From Serratia oryzae (GTDB lineage Bacteria > Pseudomonadota > Gammaproteobacteria > Enterobacterales > Enterobacteriaceae), in assembly GCF_001976145.1 (NCBI RefSeq), contig NZ_MOXD01000010.1, positions 124,201 to 188,200 on the forward strand: 64,000 nucleotides of DNA. Direction: 5' to 3'. The notes beneath the pieces are model-generated. The model had not been told where the DNA came from and ran no database searches. It saw only the letters and a list, made by a program, of their open reading frames with translations. The translations under genes were made by a program, and so were the position numbers. Positions 10,918 through 21,389 of the stretch are shown piece by piece (the stretch's first letter is position 1; each line of letters starts with the position of its first letter).

Positions 10918-10962
10918 TAATCTCTCACTTGCAACATCGGCTGCGTTAAATTCACACTCACT

Positions 10963-10983
10963 CAGCGTACTCGGGGTACGCTG
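10963..10983 (-). other. Hairpin in the fumarase 5' leader
   Basis: CAGCGTAC and GTACGCTG form a perfect eight-pair stem about 45 bases upstream of the fumarase start. The remaining bases up to sprT (10984-11280) hold the divergent promoters, which I cannot pin down. Confidence 0.45.
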
Positions 10984-11280
10984 CGTCAAAAAACTCCCCA
11001 CACCTTACGTATTTTTAGGTAGCCAGTTATTGCGCCAAATCGCAAAACAACCGCTATACCCTTATTAACGTAGGGAATTAAGACTGCTGGAGGCTTTCTG
11101 ACCTCATCCGGTGAGCACTGCGGGTACAGACTCATCATGCACGCTTTATTATCCCGCAGTTAACACATTGATTACAATCCTGTGGGTCGATCGGGTTATC
11201 ATTGTCGGGAAATAACCGCCTGCAATAGCTTCTGCTGTTAGCTGTTGCCAGCCGTTGCGCCATTGCTTAAGCTAGCCACA

Positions 11281-11781
11281 ATGAACAGAGTAAGAATCCC
11301 CATTGCGCTGCAACAGGCGGTGATGCGCTGCCTGCGGGCAAAACTGCAGCTGGCATCTCAGCATTTTGCCCGCGAATTCCCGGAACCGAAGATCGTCTAC
11401 CAGCAACGCGGCACCAGCGCGGGTACGGCTTGGCTGCAAGCCTGGGAAATCCGCCTCAACCCCGTGCTGCTGATAGAAAACCAACAGCCGTTTATCGACG
11501 AGGTTGTCCCCCATGAACTGGCCCATCTGCTGGTATTTCGCCAGTTTGGCCGCGTGCCACCGCATGGTCACGAATGGCGCTGGATGATGGAAAGCGTGCT
11601 GCAGGTACCCGCCAGCCGCACTCATCAGTTTGCAATCAGTTCGGTACAGAGCAAAACCTTCCCCTATCAGTGCGCCTGCCAGCAGCACCAGTTAACCGTA
11701 CGCCGCCATAATCGCGTGTTGCGTGGCGAAAGTGAGTATCGCTGCCGCCAATGCGGCGAAAAACTGCGTTTTTTTGGTTAA
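11281..11781 (+). CDS. sprT: SprT-family zinc metalloprotease-like protein
   Basis: 166 residues starting at [12 protein letters not shown] (E. coli SprT 165). The zinc-protease signature HELAHLL is at about residue 79. A C-terminal zinc-ribbon-like pair (CAC and CRQC) follows. The family is related to eukaryotic Spartan, which degrades DNA-protein crosslinks, but the bacterial role is poorly defined. It sits upstream of endA, as in E. coli. Confidence 0.93.
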   Translation: MNRVRIPIALQQAVMRCLRAKLQLASQHFAREFPEPKIVYQQRGTSAGTAWLQAWEIRLNPVLLIENQQPFIDEVVPHELAHLLVFRQFGRVPPHGHEWRWMMESVLQVPASRTHQFAISSVQSKTFPYQCACQQHQLTVRRHNRVLRGESEYRCRQCGEKLRFFG

Positions 11782-11898
11782 CGAAAACCGTTAGTAAACA
11801 GAGTTAACCGCGAAGATCAGCAAACCTTTCCCTGATTTGCACCTGTAGGTCACTTCCGTTACCCTGCCCGCTTTTCCGCTTTTGGGTTATTTTGGAAT

Positions 11899-12594
11899 AT
11901 GCTTCGCAAAATTTTATTTATGATGCTCTTGACCACCTCGAGTAACGTACTGGCGCAAATCAATAACTTCACTCAAGCCAAGGCTGCCGCGGCCAAGATT
12001 AACCAGGATGCCCCCGGCAGTTTTTACTGCGGCTGCAAGATCAACTGGCAAGGTAAGCAAGGCATTCCCGATCTCAGCAGTTGTGGCTATCAGGTGCGTA
12101 AAAATACCCAGCGCGCCGAACGCATTGAATGGGAACACGTCGTCCCCGCCTGGCAATTCGGCCATCAGTTACAGTGCTGGCAAGAGGGCGGACGCAAAAA
12201 CTGCAACAAAAACCCGCTTTACCGCCAAATCGAAACCGACCTGCACAACCTGCAGCCTGCTATTGGTGAAGTGAACGGCGATCGCAACAATTTCATGTTC
12301 AGCCAATGGCGCGGCGGTGAGGGGCAGTATGGTCAGTGCCCGATGAAGGTCGACTTCAAGAACAAACAGGCCGAGCCACCGGCACGTGCGCGCGGTGCCA
12401 TTGCGCGTACCTATTTCTATATGCGCGATCGCTATCAGTTGCAGCTTTCGCGCCAGCAAACCCAATTGCTTGAAGCCTGGGATCGCCAATATCCAGTGAC
12501 CGCCTGGGAATGTACGCGGGAAGCACGTATCGCACTGATCCAAGGCAACCATAACTCTTATATTCAACAAGCTTGTCAGCAGAGAAACGGCTGA
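11899..12594 (+). CDS. endA: Periplasmic endonuclease I
   Basis: 231 residues with a signal peptide ([19 protein letters not shown]) followed by the EndA nuclease fold. Conserved features include FYCGCKINW near the mature N-terminus, EWEHVVPAW (beta-beta-alpha metal nuclease-like histidine) and the NGDRNNF segment. The enzyme cleaves double-stranded DNA in the periplasm. Eight cysteines suggest disulfides. Its order between sprT and rsmE is conserved. Confidence 0.94.
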   Translation: MLRKILFMMLLTTSSNVLAQINNFTQAKAAAAKINQDAPGSFYCGCKINWQGKQGIPDLSSCGYQVRKNTQRAERIEWEHVVPAWQFGHQLQCWQEGGRKNCNKNPLYRQIETDLHNLQPAIGEVNGDRNNFMFSQWRGGEGQYGQCPMKVDFKNKQAEPPARARGAIARTYFYMRDRYQLQLSRQQTQLLEAWDRQYPVTAWECTREARIALIQGNHNSYIQQACQQRNG

Positions 12595-12662
12595 CCTACT
12601 ATAGTAGTTTCGCGCTGCCTGCTGGCAGCGCCGTATCAATGAGCCAGGATCCGATAATCATT

Positions 12663-13394
12663 ATGCGTATACCCCGCATCTATCATCCGCAACCCTTGAG
12701 CGCCAATGCTGAAATCGCGTTGAGCGAAGATGCCGCTAACCATGTTGGCCGCGTGTTGCGTATGAGCCCCGGGCAGGCGCTGCAACTGTTTGATGGCAGC
12801 AATCAGGTGTTCGACGCCGAAATCACCCAGGTAAATAAAAAGAACGTTGTGGTCCGCGTCAGTGCCGGGCAGATTGAGGATCGCGAATCGCCGCTCGATC
12901 TGCATCTTGGCCAGGTGATCTCACGCGGTGAAAAGATGGAATTCACCATTCAGAAATCCATTGAGCTGGGTGTGAACGTGATTACCCCGCTGTTTTCCGA
13001 GCGTTGTGGCGTTAAATTGGATGGCGAACGCTTAGAGAAAAAGCTGCAACAATGGCAGAAGATTGCCATTGCCGCCTGTGAACAATGCGGCCGTAACCGC
13101 ATCCCGGAAATCCGCACAGCGATGCCGTTGAGAGCCTGGTGCGCAGAGCAGGACGGCAGCCTGAAGCTGAACCTGCACCCGCGGGCCAGCCAGAGCATCA
13201 ACACGCTGCCGCTGCCGGTAGACCATGTTCGCCTGTTGATTGGGCCGGAAGGCGGGCTATCCGCCGAAGAAATCGCCATGACTACAGATTACGGATTTAC
13301 TGATATTCTGCTGGGGCCACGCGTTTTGCGTACGGAAACCACAGCGCTTACCGCAATTACCGCTTTGCAGGTCCGTTTCGGCGACCTGGGCTAA
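12663..13394 (+). CDS. rsmE: 16S rRNA m3U1498 methyltransferase
   Basis: SPOUT-family enzyme that methylates U1498 in 16S rRNA. Starting at [12 protein letters not shown] gives 243 residues, the E. coli length. The trefoil-knot motifs [10 protein letters not shown] and [13 protein letters not shown] are present near the C-terminus. The longer frame from 12573 overlaps endA and has no homologous counterpart. gshB follows 33 bases later. Confidence 0.95.
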   Translation: MRIPRIYHPQPLSANAEIALSEDAANHVGRVLRMSPGQALQLFDGSNQVFDAEITQVNKKNVVVRVSAGQIEDRESPLDLHLGQVISRGEKMEFTIQKSIELGVNVITPLFSERCGVKLDGERLEKKLQQWQKIAIAACEQCGRNRIPEIRTAMPLRAWCAEQDGSLKLNLHPRASQSINTLPLPVDHVRLLIGPEGGLSAEEIAMTTDYGFTDILLGPRVLRTETTALTAITALQVRFGDLG

Positions 13395-13427
13395 GAGCCT
13401 GTTAATACCGGCTCGTAAGGAGAAGAG

Positions 13428-14378
13428 ATGATCAAGCTCGGCATCGTGATGGACCCTATCGCATCCATCAATATCAAGAAAGACACCAGCTTCGCCATGC
13501 TGCTCGAAGCGCAGCGCCGTGGCTGGGAGCTGCACTATATGGAGATGAACGATCTCTACCTGCACGCCGGTGATGGCCGCGCCCGCACGCGTCTGTTAAG
13601 CGTAAAAGAGGATAAAGAGAGTTGGTTCAGCTTTAGCGCCGAACAGGACCTGGCTTTGCAGGATCTGGATGTGATCCTGATGCGCAAAGATCCGCCTTTC
13701 GATACCGAATACATCTACGCCACCTACATTCTGGAACGCGCCGAAGTGAAAGGCACGCTGGTGGTCAACAAACCGCAGAGCCTGCGTGACTGCAACGAAA
13801 AACTGTTCACCGCCTGGTTCCCGGAACTGACGCCAGACACGCTGGTCAGCCGCAGCGCAGCGCATATCCGTAAATTCCACCAGCAGCATGGCGACATCAT
13901 CCTCAAGCCGCTGGACGGGATGGGCGGTGCCTCGATCTTCCGCGTGAAACAGGACGATCCTAACCTGTCGGTAATTATCGAAACCCTGACCGAGCACGGC
14001 AGCCGTTTCTGCATGGCGCAAAACTTCCTGCCAGCCATCAAGGAGGGGGATAAACGTATTCTGGTGGTGGACGGCGAACCGGTGCCATACTGCCTAGCAC
14101 GTATTCCCGCCCAAGGTGAAACCCGTGGCAACCTGGCTGCCGGTGGCCGTGGTGAACCTCGCCCGCTGAGCGAAAGTGACTGGAAGATTGCCCGTGCGGT
14201 TGCACCAACGCTGAAAGAAAAGGGCCTGATTTTCGTTGGGTTAGATGTGATCGGCGATCGTCTCACCGAAATCAACGTCACCAGCCCAACCTGCGCCCGT
14301 GAAATTGAAGCCGCCTTCCCCGTTTCCGTCACCGGTATGTTGATGGATGCCATTGAAAAACGTCTTGCCGCAAGATAA
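13428..14378 (+). CDS. gshB: Glutathione synthetase
   Basis: ATP-grasp ligase joining gamma-glutamylcysteine and glycine. 316 residues, as in E. coli. The start ATG follows AAGGAGAAGAG. Recognisable motifs include LRKPLDGMGGASIF-like ILKPLDGMGG (ATP-grasp loop), ILVVDGEPVPYCLARIP and EINVTSPTC at the Mg-ATP site. Confidence 0.97.
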   Translation: MIKLGIVMDPIASINIKKDTSFAMLLEAQRRGWELHYMEMNDLYLHAGDGRARTRLLSVKEDKESWFSFSAEQDLALQDLDVILMRKDPPFDTEYIYATYILERAEVKGTLVVNKPQSLRDCNEKLFTAWFPELTPDTLVSRSAAHIRKFHQQHGDIILKPLDGMGGASIFRVKQDDPNLSVIIETLTEHGSRFCMAQNFLPAIKEGDKRILVVDGEPVPYCLARIPAQGETRGNLAAGGRGEPRPLSESDWKIARAVAPTLKEKGLIFVGLDVIGDRLTEINVTSPTCAREIEAAFPVSVTGMLMDAIEKRLAAR

Positions 14379-14401
14379 GCAGACGCTACCCCATAGTTTC
14401 T

Positions 14402-14437
14402 AGCTGCACGTGAGCCTTTTTAGGCTCACGTGCAGCT
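14402..14437. terminator. Fifteen-pair perfect palindrome after gshB
   Basis: AGCTGCACGTGAGCC at 14402-14416 is perfectly inverted at 14423-14437 around a six-base T-rich loop. It lies 24 bases after the gshB stop. No T-run follows the stem, so it may be an mRNA-stabilising end or a protein-binding palindrome rather than a classical terminator. Confidence 0.55.
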
Positions 14438-14523
14438 CCCAATATCACCGCTTGAAGTATGACGGGTATAGCCGCATACTGGCGGCTGTTTACTTTCCAA
14501 TCGATAACACCTTGTATAACGAC

Positions 14524-15087
14524 ATGAATTTACAGCACCACTTCCTTATTGCCATGCCTGGAATGCAAGATCCACGCTTCAAACGTTCGGTGATATACGT
14601 TTGTGAGCATAATGAAAGCGGCGCCATGGGGTTAGTCATCAACAAACCCGTGGAGCAGTTCACGGTCGAGTCGGTGTTGAGCAAACTCAAAATCAAGCCT
14701 TCACCGCGCGATCCCGCTATCAGCCTGGATAAACCGGTGTTGGCCGGTGGGCCACTGGCCGACGATCGCGGTTTTATTCTGCATTCGCCGCATGAAGGAT
14801 TCGCCTCAAGCATTCAGATATCGCCGCAGACCATGATCACCACGTCCAAAGACGTATTGGAAACCCTGGGAACCCCGGATCAGCCTAAAGATGTCCTGGT
14901 GGCTCTTGGTTATGCAGGCTGGGAACAAGGCCAACTGGAACAAGAGGTCTTGGAGAATGCCTGGCTGACGACCGAGGCCGACATCGATATTCTGTTCCAT
15001 ACGCCGATCGCCAACCGCTGGCGCGAGGCGGCAAAGCGCTTGGGTATCGACATCCGCAACATTGCCAACCAAGCAGGACACGCCTGA
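14524..15087 (+). CDS. yqgE: YqgE family protein (DUF179)
   Basis: 187 residues from [14 protein letters not shown]; the longer frame upstream is not conserved. The family signatures [10 protein letters not shown] and VLAGGPL are visible. Function is not established; the gene is nearly always adjacent to ruvX, as here, with a stop/start overlap. No signal peptide or membrane segment is visible. Confidence 0.93.
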   Translation: MNLQHHFLIAMPGMQDPRFKRSVIYVCEHNESGAMGLVINKPVEQFTVESVLSKLKIKPSPRDPAISLDKPVLAGGPLADDRGFILHSPHEGFASSIQISPQTMITTSKDVLETLGTPDQPKDVLVALGYAGWEQGQLEQEVLENAWLTTEADIDILFHTPIANRWREAAKRLGIDIRNIANQAGHA

Positions 15088-15509
15088 TGAGCAACCGCAC
15101 CATTCTTGCCTTCGACTTCGGCACCAAGAGCATCGGCGCCGCCATCGGCCAGGAGATTACCGGTACGGCACGGGCGCTAGCCGCCTTTAAAGCCCAAGAC
15201 GGCACACCCGACTGGCAAAAGATTGAACGGTTGCTGAAAGAGTGGCAGCCGGATCTGGTGGTGGTCGGCCTGCCGCTGAATATGGACGGCACCGAACAAC
15301 CGCTGACCGAACGCGCACGTAAATTTGCCAACCGCCTGCATGGCCGTTTTGGCGTGCAAATCGCTCTGCAAGATGAACGCCTGAGCACCGTTGAAGCCCG
15401 TGCTCATCTGTTCGATCGCGGTGGTTTCCGCGCGTTGGACAAGGGCAGCGTTGACTCGGCCTCCGCAGTAGTGATTCTGGAAAGCTGGTTCGAACAACAA
15501 CTGGGTTAA
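15087..15509 (+). CDS. ruvX: Putative pre-16S rRNA nuclease / Holliday junction resolvase-like YqgF
   Basis: 140-residue RNase H-fold protein implicated in maturation of the 16S rRNA 5' end. The acidic catalytic residues lie in [29 protein letters not shown] and the C-terminal DSASAVVIL. The start overlaps the yqgE stop codon (ATGA), suggesting translational coupling. Confidence 0.95.
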   Translation: MSNRTILAFDFGTKSIGAAIGQEITGTARALAAFKAQDGTPDWQKIERLLKEWQPDLVVVGLPLNMDGTEQPLTERARKFANRLHGRFGVQIALQDERLSTVEARAHLFDRGGFRALDKGSVDSASAVVILESWFEQQLG

Positions 15510-15518
15510 CCATCTCAC

Positions 15519-16523
15519 CTAAGCTGCCCCACTGAGCAAACCGGCCTGAATACGTTGCTGCAACCCCTGTTCAAAGGTCTGCATGCCTGACTGCGCACCG
15601 GTTTGCAACACGCTGGCAAGCTGGTGCGTTTTGCCTTCACGGATCATGCTGCTTACTGCGGCGGTGGCCGTGAGGATCTCATAGATCGCCACCCGCCCTC
15701 CCCCTGGTTTACTCAGCAACTTTTGCGCAATCACCGCCTGCAGGCTGCTGGCCAACTGTGCGCGGACATAGGGCTTTTCTTCTGCCGGGAACACATCCAC
15801 CAGCCGTTCTACCGCCTGCGGTGCGCTGCGGGTATGCAGCGTGGCCAGAACCAGATGGCCGGTTTCCGCTGCGGTCAGCGCCAGGCGGATGGTGGTGGTA
15901 TCGCGCAGTTCCCCCAGCAGGATCACGTCAGGATCTTCACGCAGTGCCGCCCGCAACGCGTCGTCAAAACTGTGAGTATCACGCCCCAGTTCGCGCTGTT
16001 GGATCAGCGATCGCTGGCTGTGATGGATGAATTCGATCGGATCTTCCAGCGTCAGGATATGGCGGCGCTGACGCTGATTGATAAAATCGATCATCGCCGC
16101 CAGCGTGGTGGACTTGCCGCTGCCGGTAGCGCCGGTAACCAGGATCAGGCCATCTTCCCGCTGCACCAGCGCCGGGACGATCTCGGGAGTGCCCAGTTCG
16201 GCCAAGGTCGGGCACTCGCTGGCAATCCGGCGTAACGCCACGGACACCCCACCGTTTTGCAGAAAGAAATTGGCGCGCAGGCGAATCCCCCCTGCCAACG
16301 CCAGCGCCAGATCGAGCTGGCCATTCTGCTGTAGCTGCTGCCGCTGCGCCTGAGTCAACAAGGCGTCACACCAGATTGCCATCTGCGCTGGCGCAACGCT
16401 TTCTGCCTCTGCCACGGCCCGGAGTTCACCATCTATGCGTAACATGGGCCGATGACCGGTACAAAGGTGCAGATCGGAGGCATTATGCTTTACACTAAGA
16501 GCCACAAATTCATCGATATCCAT
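15519..16523 (-). CDS. yggR: PilT/PilU-like ATPase YggR
   Basis: 334 residues from MDIDEFVALSVKHN, with AGGAGATTGAT before the ATG. A Walker A motif (GATGSGKST), Asp box and Walker B-like ILLGELRD place it with type IV pilus retraction ATPases. E. coli YggR is the closest recalled relative. It is antisense to the surrounding cluster and divergent from yggS by 20 bases. No pilus genes are nearby, so the partner machine is unknown. Confidence 0.92.
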   Translation of the reverse strand: MDIDEFVALSVKHNASDLHLCTGHRPMLRIDGELRAVAEAESVAPAQMAIWCDALLTQAQRQQLQQNGQLDLALALAGGIRLRANFFLQNGGVSVALRRIASECPTLAELGTPEIVPALVQREDGLILVTGATGSGKSTTLAAMIDFINQRQRRHILTLEDPIEFIHHSQRSLIQQRELGRDTHSFDDALRAALREDPDVILLGELRDTTTIRLALTAAETGHLVLATLHTRSAPQAVERLVDVFPAEEKPYVRAQLASSLQAVIAQKLLSKPGGGRVAIYEILTATAAVSSMIREGKTHQLASVLQTGAQSGMQTFEQGLQQRIQAGLLSGAA

Positions 16524-16543
16524 ATCAATCTCCTGGGTCAACA

Positions 16544-17251
16544 ATGAGCACTATCCAACAGAACCTGCAGGATGTCAGGAGCCGTATTGCTGCAGCAGCT
16601 CAACGCTGCGCACGTGCTCCAGAAGAAGTGGTATTGCTTGCAGTCAGTAAAACCAAGCCTGTAGCGGCGATCGCAGAAGCCATCGCCGCTGGCCAGCACG
16701 CCTTCGGCGAAAATTACGTGCAGGAAGGCGTGGATAAGATCCAGCATTTTGCCCAATTGCCAGAGGGAGCCGGGCTGGAGTGGCACTTTATCGGGCCATT
16801 GCAATCCAACAAAAGCAAACTGGTGGCAGAAAACTTTGCCTGGTGTCATACCCTTGAGCGCCAGCGCATTGCCCAACGCCTGAACGATCAACGCCCAGCA
16901 GGCATGCCGCCGCTGAATGTACTGATCCAAATAAATATCAGCGATGAGCAGAGCAAATCTGGCATTGTATTAGGTGAACTACCGGCGCTCGCTGAGGCCG
17001 TCGCCGCCTTGCCTAACCTCAGGTTGCGCGGCCTGATGGCCATCCCGGCTCCAGAAGCGGATTATCAGCGTCAACTGGCCGTTTTTGGCCAGATGCATAA
17101 AGCGTTCCTGGCCCTGAAACAGCGCTATCAGCAGGTGGATACGCTATCGATGGGCATGACCGACGATATGGCCGCGGCGATCGCGGCTGGCAGCACCATG
17201 GTGCGTATCGGCACCGCCATTTTCGGGGCCCGTGATTATTCTCAGGCCTGA
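16544..17251 (+). CDS. yggS: PLP homeostasis protein YggS
   Basis: 235-residue single-domain PLP-binding protein (COG0325/PROSC family) that controls free pyridoxal phosphate. The PLP lysine is in LLAVSKTKP (about residue 36). SMGMTDDMAAAI and MVRIGTAIFGAR are conserved phosphate-binding features. It precedes proC by 29 bases and is very probably co-transcribed with proC and yggT. Confidence 0.95.
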   Translation: MSTIQQNLQDVRSRIAAAAQRCARAPEEVVLLAVSKTKPVAAIAEAIAAGQHAFGENYVQEGVDKIQHFAQLPEGAGLEWHFIGPLQSNKSKLVAENFAWCHTLERQRIAQRLNDQRPAGMPPLNVLIQINISDEQSKSGIVLGELPALAEAVAALPNLRLRGLMAIPAPEADYQRQLAVFGQMHKAFLALKQRYQQVDTLSMGMTDDMAAAIAAGSTMVRIGTAIFGARDYSQA

Positions 17252-17280
17252 CAGGCACAACTGAATTAACGAGGGATTTG

Positions 17281-18102
17281 ATGCAACATCGCAAGATTAC
17301 CTTTATTGGTGCCGGTAATATGGCACGCGCTATCATTGCAGGCCTGGTTGCGGGGGGCTATCCGGCGACATCCATCAGCGTTTGCGCTCCTTCGCCGAAA
17401 AATCGCGATGCGCTGGCCGCTGACTATGGCGTAATCAGTAGCGCGGATAACATCCGTTGCGCACAGGCCGCCGATGTGGTGGTGTTGGCGGTCAAACCGC
17501 AGATGATGGCGGAGGTGTGCAAGCCCTTGCAGGAGCAGGTTAATTTTTCCGGCAAGCTGGTGCTGTCCATCGCCGCTGGTATTCGGGTCAGCCGTTTCTA
17601 TCAGATGTTGGGTGAACCGCTGAATATTGTACGCATCATGCCTAATACCCCTTCTTTGGTGGGCAAAGGTATGAGCGGGCTGTATGCTGCGCCGCAAGTC
17701 AGCCAGCAGGATCGCGATTACACCCGCGACCTGATGAGTTCGGTCGGCAAAGTATGCTGGGTTGATGACGAAAACGGTATCAACGGGGTGATTGCCGCCG
17801 CAGGCAGCGCACCGGCCTATTTCTTTCTGTTTATGGATGCGATGCAGCAGGAAGCCGAACGCATGGGCTTCAGCAGCACAGCAGCACGCGAACTGGTGCA
17901 GCAGGCCGCCATCGGTGCCGCGGCACTGGCCGCAGCCAACCCGGCAGTCCCTTTGTCGACGCTGCGCGAACAGGTGACATCCAAAGGGGGAACCACCGCC
18001 GAAGCGCTGCGGGTGTTCAACGAACAGCAACTGCCTGACACCGTTGCCAAAGCGATGCAGGCCGCCGTTTCCCGCGCGCAGGAAATGGAAAAGTTATTTT
18101 AA
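17281..18102 (+). CDS. proC: Pyrroline-5-carboxylate reductase
   Basis: Last step of proline synthesis, NAD(P)H-dependent. 273 residues from MQHRKITFIGAGNMA, which carries the Rossmann glycine motif. The C-terminal SPAYFF-like SAPAYFFLFMDAM and SKGGTTAEAL segments are typical. ATG at 17281 is preferred over a TTG one codon upstream because GAGGG lies at good spacing. Confidence 0.96.
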   Translation: MQHRKITFIGAGNMARAIIAGLVAGGYPATSISVCAPSPKNRDALAADYGVISSADNIRCAQAADVVVLAVKPQMMAEVCKPLQEQVNFSGKLVLSIAAGIRVSRFYQMLGEPLNIVRIMPNTPSLVGKGMSGLYAAPQVSQQDRDYTRDLMSSVGKVCWVDDENGINGVIAAAGSAPAYFFLFMDAMQQEAERMGFSSTAARELVQQAAIGAAALAAANPAVPLSTLREQVTSKGGTTAEALRVFNEQQLPDTVAKAMQAAVSRAQEMEKLF

Positions 18103-18181
18103 CGTTCCCCAATGCGCTTCAGGCAGCCAGTGCCTGCAAGACTGAGGGGATAACCAAGAATTAAGGAGAAGGGTAACTCAC

Positions 18182-18736
18182 ATGCTAACGCTGACTTTCC
18201 TGGTCAAGACCGTTGTTGATCTTTACGTGATGGTGCTGTTGCTGCGCATTTGGATGCAATTGACGCGCACCGACTTTTATAACCCGTTCTCGCAGTTCGT
18301 AGTGAAAATTACCCAGCCGATCGTCGGCCCGCTGCGCCGCATCATTCCTTCGCTGGGGCCGGTAGACAGCGCTTCGCTGCTGGTGGCGTTTTTACTGATG
18401 ACCGTCAAATACCCACTGCTGCTGTTGATTCAGGGTGGGGCGATGTCACTCAGCCCATACAATCTGTTATTTGGCCTGATCTCACTGATCAAATCCGCCG
18501 GTTATCTGATCTTCTGGGTGATGATTATCCGCGCCCTGATGAGCTGGATCAGCCAGGGCCGCAGCCCGATCGATTATGTGATGTACCAGCTTACCGAGCC
18601 GCTGATGGCACCGATCCGCCGCGTGATCCCGGCAATGGGCGGCATTGATTTCTCCGCCATGGTGGTGATTCTGATCCTGTATCTCATCAACTACCTGGGG
18701 ATGGATCTGTTCGGCGAGCTCTGGTTCCTGCTGTGA
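18182..18736 (+). CDS. yggT: YggT family membrane protein
   Basis: 184 residues carrying two tandem YGGT domains (about 1-85 and 95-184), each with two hydrophobic segments and a loop such as PLRRIIP or PIRRVIP. Implicated in osmotic or envelope functions and in septation-linked factors of other bacteria; the exact role is unsettled. AAGGAG lies ahead of the start. Overlaps yggU by four bases. Confidence 0.94.
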   Translation: MLTLTFLVKTVVDLYVMVLLLRIWMQLTRTDFYNPFSQFVVKITQPIVGPLRRIIPSLGPVDSASLLVAFLLMTVKYPLLLLIQGGAMSLSPYNLLFGLISLIKSAGYLIFWVMIIRALMSWISQGRSPIDYVMYQLTEPLMAPIRRVIPAMGGIDFSAMVVILILYLINYLGMDLFGELWFLL

Positions 18737-19023
18737 GTGCAGTCACCCCCGTGCTCGACGGGCTGGTTATCAGGCTTTATATTCAGCCGAAAGCCAGCCG
18801 CGATCAGATCATTGGGCTGCATGGCGACGAGATCAAAGTCGCCATTACCGCCCCGCCGGTCGACGGCCAGGCCAACGCCCACTTGATCAAGTTTATCGCC
18901 AAGCAATTTAAGGTGGCGAAGAGCAGCGTTATCATCGAGAAAGGTGAATTGGGGCGGCATAAGCAGTTACGCATCATTAATCCGCAACAGATCCCTGCCG
19001 CGATCGTCGCGCTTATCGAATAA
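18733..19023 (+). CDS. yggU: YggU family protein (DUF167)
   Basis: 96-residue small cytosolic DUF167 protein of unknown function. It begins with GTG in a GTGA overlap with the yggT stop, implying translational coupling. The family motif [11 protein letters not shown] is present as [17 protein letters not shown]. Confidence 0.93.
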   Translation: MSAVTPVLDGLVIRLYIQPKASRDQIIGLHGDEIKVAITAPPVDGQANAHLIKFIAKQFKVAKSSVIIEKGELGRHKQLRIINPQQIPAAIVALIE

Positions 19024-19040
19024 TTTTCAAGGTAATCATC

Positions 19041-19637
19041 ATGCAAAAAGTCGTTCTTGCCACCGGCAACCCCGGAAAAGTGCGTGAACTCGCCAGCCTG
19101 CTCGCCGATTTCGGCCTGGACGTGGTGGCACAAACCGAGCTGGGCGTAGATTCTGCTGAGGAAACTGGCCTGACGTTTATTGAAAACGCCATTCTGAAAG
19201 CCCGCCACGCCGCGCAGGTTACCGGCCTGCCGGCCATTGCCGACGATTCCGGCCTGGCGGTGGATGCACTCGGCGGCGCACCGGGGATTTATTCCGCTCG
19301 TTACGCCGGTGTCGACGCCAGCGATCAACAGAATCTGGATAAGCTGCTGGTGACGCTGAAAGACGTGCCAGCAGGCCAACGCGCGGCGCAGTTCCACTGT
19401 GTGCTGGTCTATATGCGCCATGCAGAAGATCCAACCCCGCTGGTGTTCCACGGTACCTGGGCCGGTGAGGTGACCTTTGAATCCGCCGGTGAAGGCGGCT
19501 TTGGCTACGATCCTATCTTCTACGTGCCGGAATTGGGCTGCACGGCGGCTGAGCTGTCGCGCGAGAAAAAAAGTGCAATATCACATCGTGGTCAGGCATT
19601 GAAACTGATGCTGGAAGCCCTGCGTAATGCCAGCTAA
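19041..19637 (+). CDS. rdgB: dITP/XTP pyrophosphatase
   Basis: 198-residue Ham1-family enzyme that removes deaminated purine nucleotides (dITP, XTP) from the pool. Motifs: [11 protein letters not shown] at the N-terminus, [12 protein letters not shown], and [15 protein letters not shown] lies ahead of the ATG. It overlaps hemW by 11 bases. Confidence 0.96.
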   Translation: MQKVVLATGNPGKVRELASLLADFGLDVVAQTELGVDSAEETGLTFIENAILKARHAAQVTGLPAIADDSGLAVDALGGAPGIYSARYAGVDASDQQNLDKLLVTLKDVPAGQRAAQFHCVLVYMRHAEDPTPLVFHGTWAGEVTFESAGEGGFGYDPIFYVPELGCTAAELSREKKSAISHRGQALKLMLEALRNAS

Positions 19638-20778
19638 CCCCGTGCAATTGCCGCCGCTCAGCCTGTATATCCATATTCCCTGGTGCGTGCAGAAATGCCC
19701 GTACTGCGACTTCAACTCGCACGCTTTAAAGGGCGAAGTGCCGCATCAGGAATATGTCGATCATCTGCTGGCCGATCTGGATGCCGATCTGCCGCTCACC
19801 AGCGGCCGTGAAATCAGCACTATCTTTATTGGCGGCGGCACGCCAAGCCTGCTGAGCGCCGAAGCCATGCAGGCCTTGCTGGACGGGGTGCGCGCCCGCA
19901 TTCACGTGGCCACCGATGCGGAGATCACCATGGAGGCCAACCCCGGCACCGTGGAGGCCGATCGCTTCAGCGGCTATCAGCGCGCCGGGGTGAACCGCAT
20001 TTCGATTGGCGTGCAGAGCTTCAGCGCCGAGAAGCTAACCCGCCTGGGGCGGATCCACGGGCCGGATGAGGCCAAACGCGCCGCACATCTGGCCACCGGT
20101 TTGGGCCTGCGCAGCTTCAACCTCGATCTGATGCACGGCCTGCCGGATCAATCGTTGGAAGAAGCCTTGGACGATCTGCGCCAGGCGATTGCCCTGAATC
20201 CGCCGCATCTGTCGTGGTACCAGCTCACCATTGAGCCAAATACGCTGTTCAGCTCGCGCCCGCCGCTGCTGCCGGATGATGACGCGCTGTGGGATATCTA
20301 TCAGCAAGGGCACGAACTGCTGAGCGCCGCTGGCTATCAGCAGTATGAAACATCGGCCTATGCCAAGCCGGGTTATCAGTGCCAGCACAACCTCAACTAC
20401 TGGCGTTTCGGCGACTATCTGGGGATTGGCTGCGGCGCACACGGCAAGCTGACCTTTGCCGATGGCCGCATTCTGCGCACCAGCAAAACCAAGCATCCAC
20501 GCGGCTTTATGCGCGGCGAATACCGTGACAAGCTGCATGAAGTGGCAGAGCATGACCGGCCCTTCGAGTTCTTTATGAACCGTTTCCGCTTGCTGGAAGC
20601 CGCTCCGCGCGCGGAATTCGCCCGCTACACTGGGTTGGATGAAAGCGTGATCCGCACGCAATTGGACGCAGCGCTGGCGCAAGGTTACCTGGCAGAGACG
20701 GCAGAACACTGGCAGATCACCGAGAAAGGCAAGCTGTTCCTCAACTCACTGCTGGAGCTTTTTCTACCGGAAGAGTAA
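19627..20778 (+). CDS. hemW: Radical SAM heme chaperone HemW
   Basis: 383-residue radical-SAM protein of the CPO family that acts as a heme-transfer chaperone rather than a coproporphyrinogen oxidase. The cluster motif CVQKCPYC (CxxxCxxC) is near residue 20 and GGGTPS follows. The start lies within rdgB. Confidence 0.95.
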   Translation: MPANPVQLPPLSLYIHIPWCVQKCPYCDFNSHALKGEVPHQEYVDHLLADLDADLPLTSGREISTIFIGGGTPSLLSAEAMQALLDGVRARIHVATDAEITMEANPGTVEADRFSGYQRAGVNRISIGVQSFSAEKLTRLGRIHGPDEAKRAAHLATGLGLRSFNLDLMHGLPDQSLEEALDDLRQAIALNPPHLSWYQLTIEPNTLFSSRPPLLPDDDALWDIYQQGHELLSAAGYQQYETSAYAKPGYQCQHNLNYWRFGDYLGIGCGAHGKLTFADGRILRTSKTKHPRGFMRGEYRDKLHEVAEHDRPFEFFMNRFRLLEAAPRAEFARYTGLDESVIRTQLDAALAQGYLAETAEHWQITEKGKLFLNSLLELFLPEE

Positions 20779-20782
20779 CGAG

Positions 20783-20812
20783 AAAGCGCTGAGAGTTCAG
20801 CGCTTTTTATCT
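20783..20812 (+). terminator. Rho-independent terminator after hemW
   Basis: AAAGCGCT and AGCGCTTTTT form an eight-pair stem with an eight-base loop and U-tract, five bases after the hemW stop. It closes the long plus-strand cluster. Confidence 0.85.
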
Positions 20813-20822
20813 GTCAATTCAT

Positions 20823-21071
20823 TCAGGCAGCATGATGTGGACGACGAGTTATATCACCCCACCCTTTGAGAAGCCCCTCGACAGAGATGTCCTCATCAAG
20901 CTCCTCCCAATGAATGCCCCGAGCACTGAGCTCATAATTGGCTAGTTGTTCAGCACTCGCCTGTAAAAGACGCGGAAACCAAGCCAAAGGCACGCCAATA
21001 GTTCTGGCATCATTAAGCTCAACCCACATATTGAGCTCATCAAAACGAACACTCTTAGCTGAAATAGTCAT
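20823..21071 (-). CDS. DUF2442 protein, probable antitoxin-like partner
   Basis: 82 residues matching the DUF2442 pattern (WVELNDARTIGVPLAWFPRL and the C-terminal GIHWEELDEDISVEGLL). DUF2442 genes are regularly paired with DUF4160 genes and such pairs are suspected toxin-antitoxin modules. Here the ATG lies inside the 3' end of the DUF4160 frame upstream (17-base overlap). The biochemical role is unknown. Confidence 0.85.
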   Translation of the reverse strand: MTISAKSVRFDELNMWVELNDARTIGVPLAWFPRLLQASAEQLANYELSARGIHWEELDEDISVEGLLKGWGDITRRPHHAA

Positions 21072-21298
21072 TCCAAGCCTCCAGAAACTGAGCGCGATGC
21101 AGTTCCGCTACTTCGAGCAGCTCTTTCAACACCTTCGCATTAAAACCATCATTACGGGCCAAATGAACTTCAGGCATTAACCAAAACTTTGCCTCAAATT
21201 GAACATCCCTGACATGAATATGGGCAGGTTCACGTGGAATCCCTTCATTTGAATAGAAAAAAAAACTTATAGCCTCTGAAGCGCAATATTACTGGCAT
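21055..21298 (-). pseudogene. DUF4160 gene disrupted by a one-base insertion in a T9 run
   Basis: On the minus strand the frame starts MPVILRFRGYKFFF, then runs into a stop after a nine-T tract (complement of the A9 at 21257-21265). Eight Ts would instead give FFYSNEGIPREPAHIHV, the DUF4160 signature. After the tract the other frame stays open through PEVHLARNDGFN to a stop at 21055. So the gene is intact except for one base in a homopolymer. It may be a true pseudogene, a phase-variable or slippage-decoded gene, or a sequencing error. Confidence 0.8.
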
Positions 21299-21389
21299 CA
21301 ACGCAAATCCTTTCACTGATTGATTATAGTTTAACCAGATTGCCAGTTCTCCTCTAAGGCGTCAAAAGTTGAGTTCCATCAAATACCTT

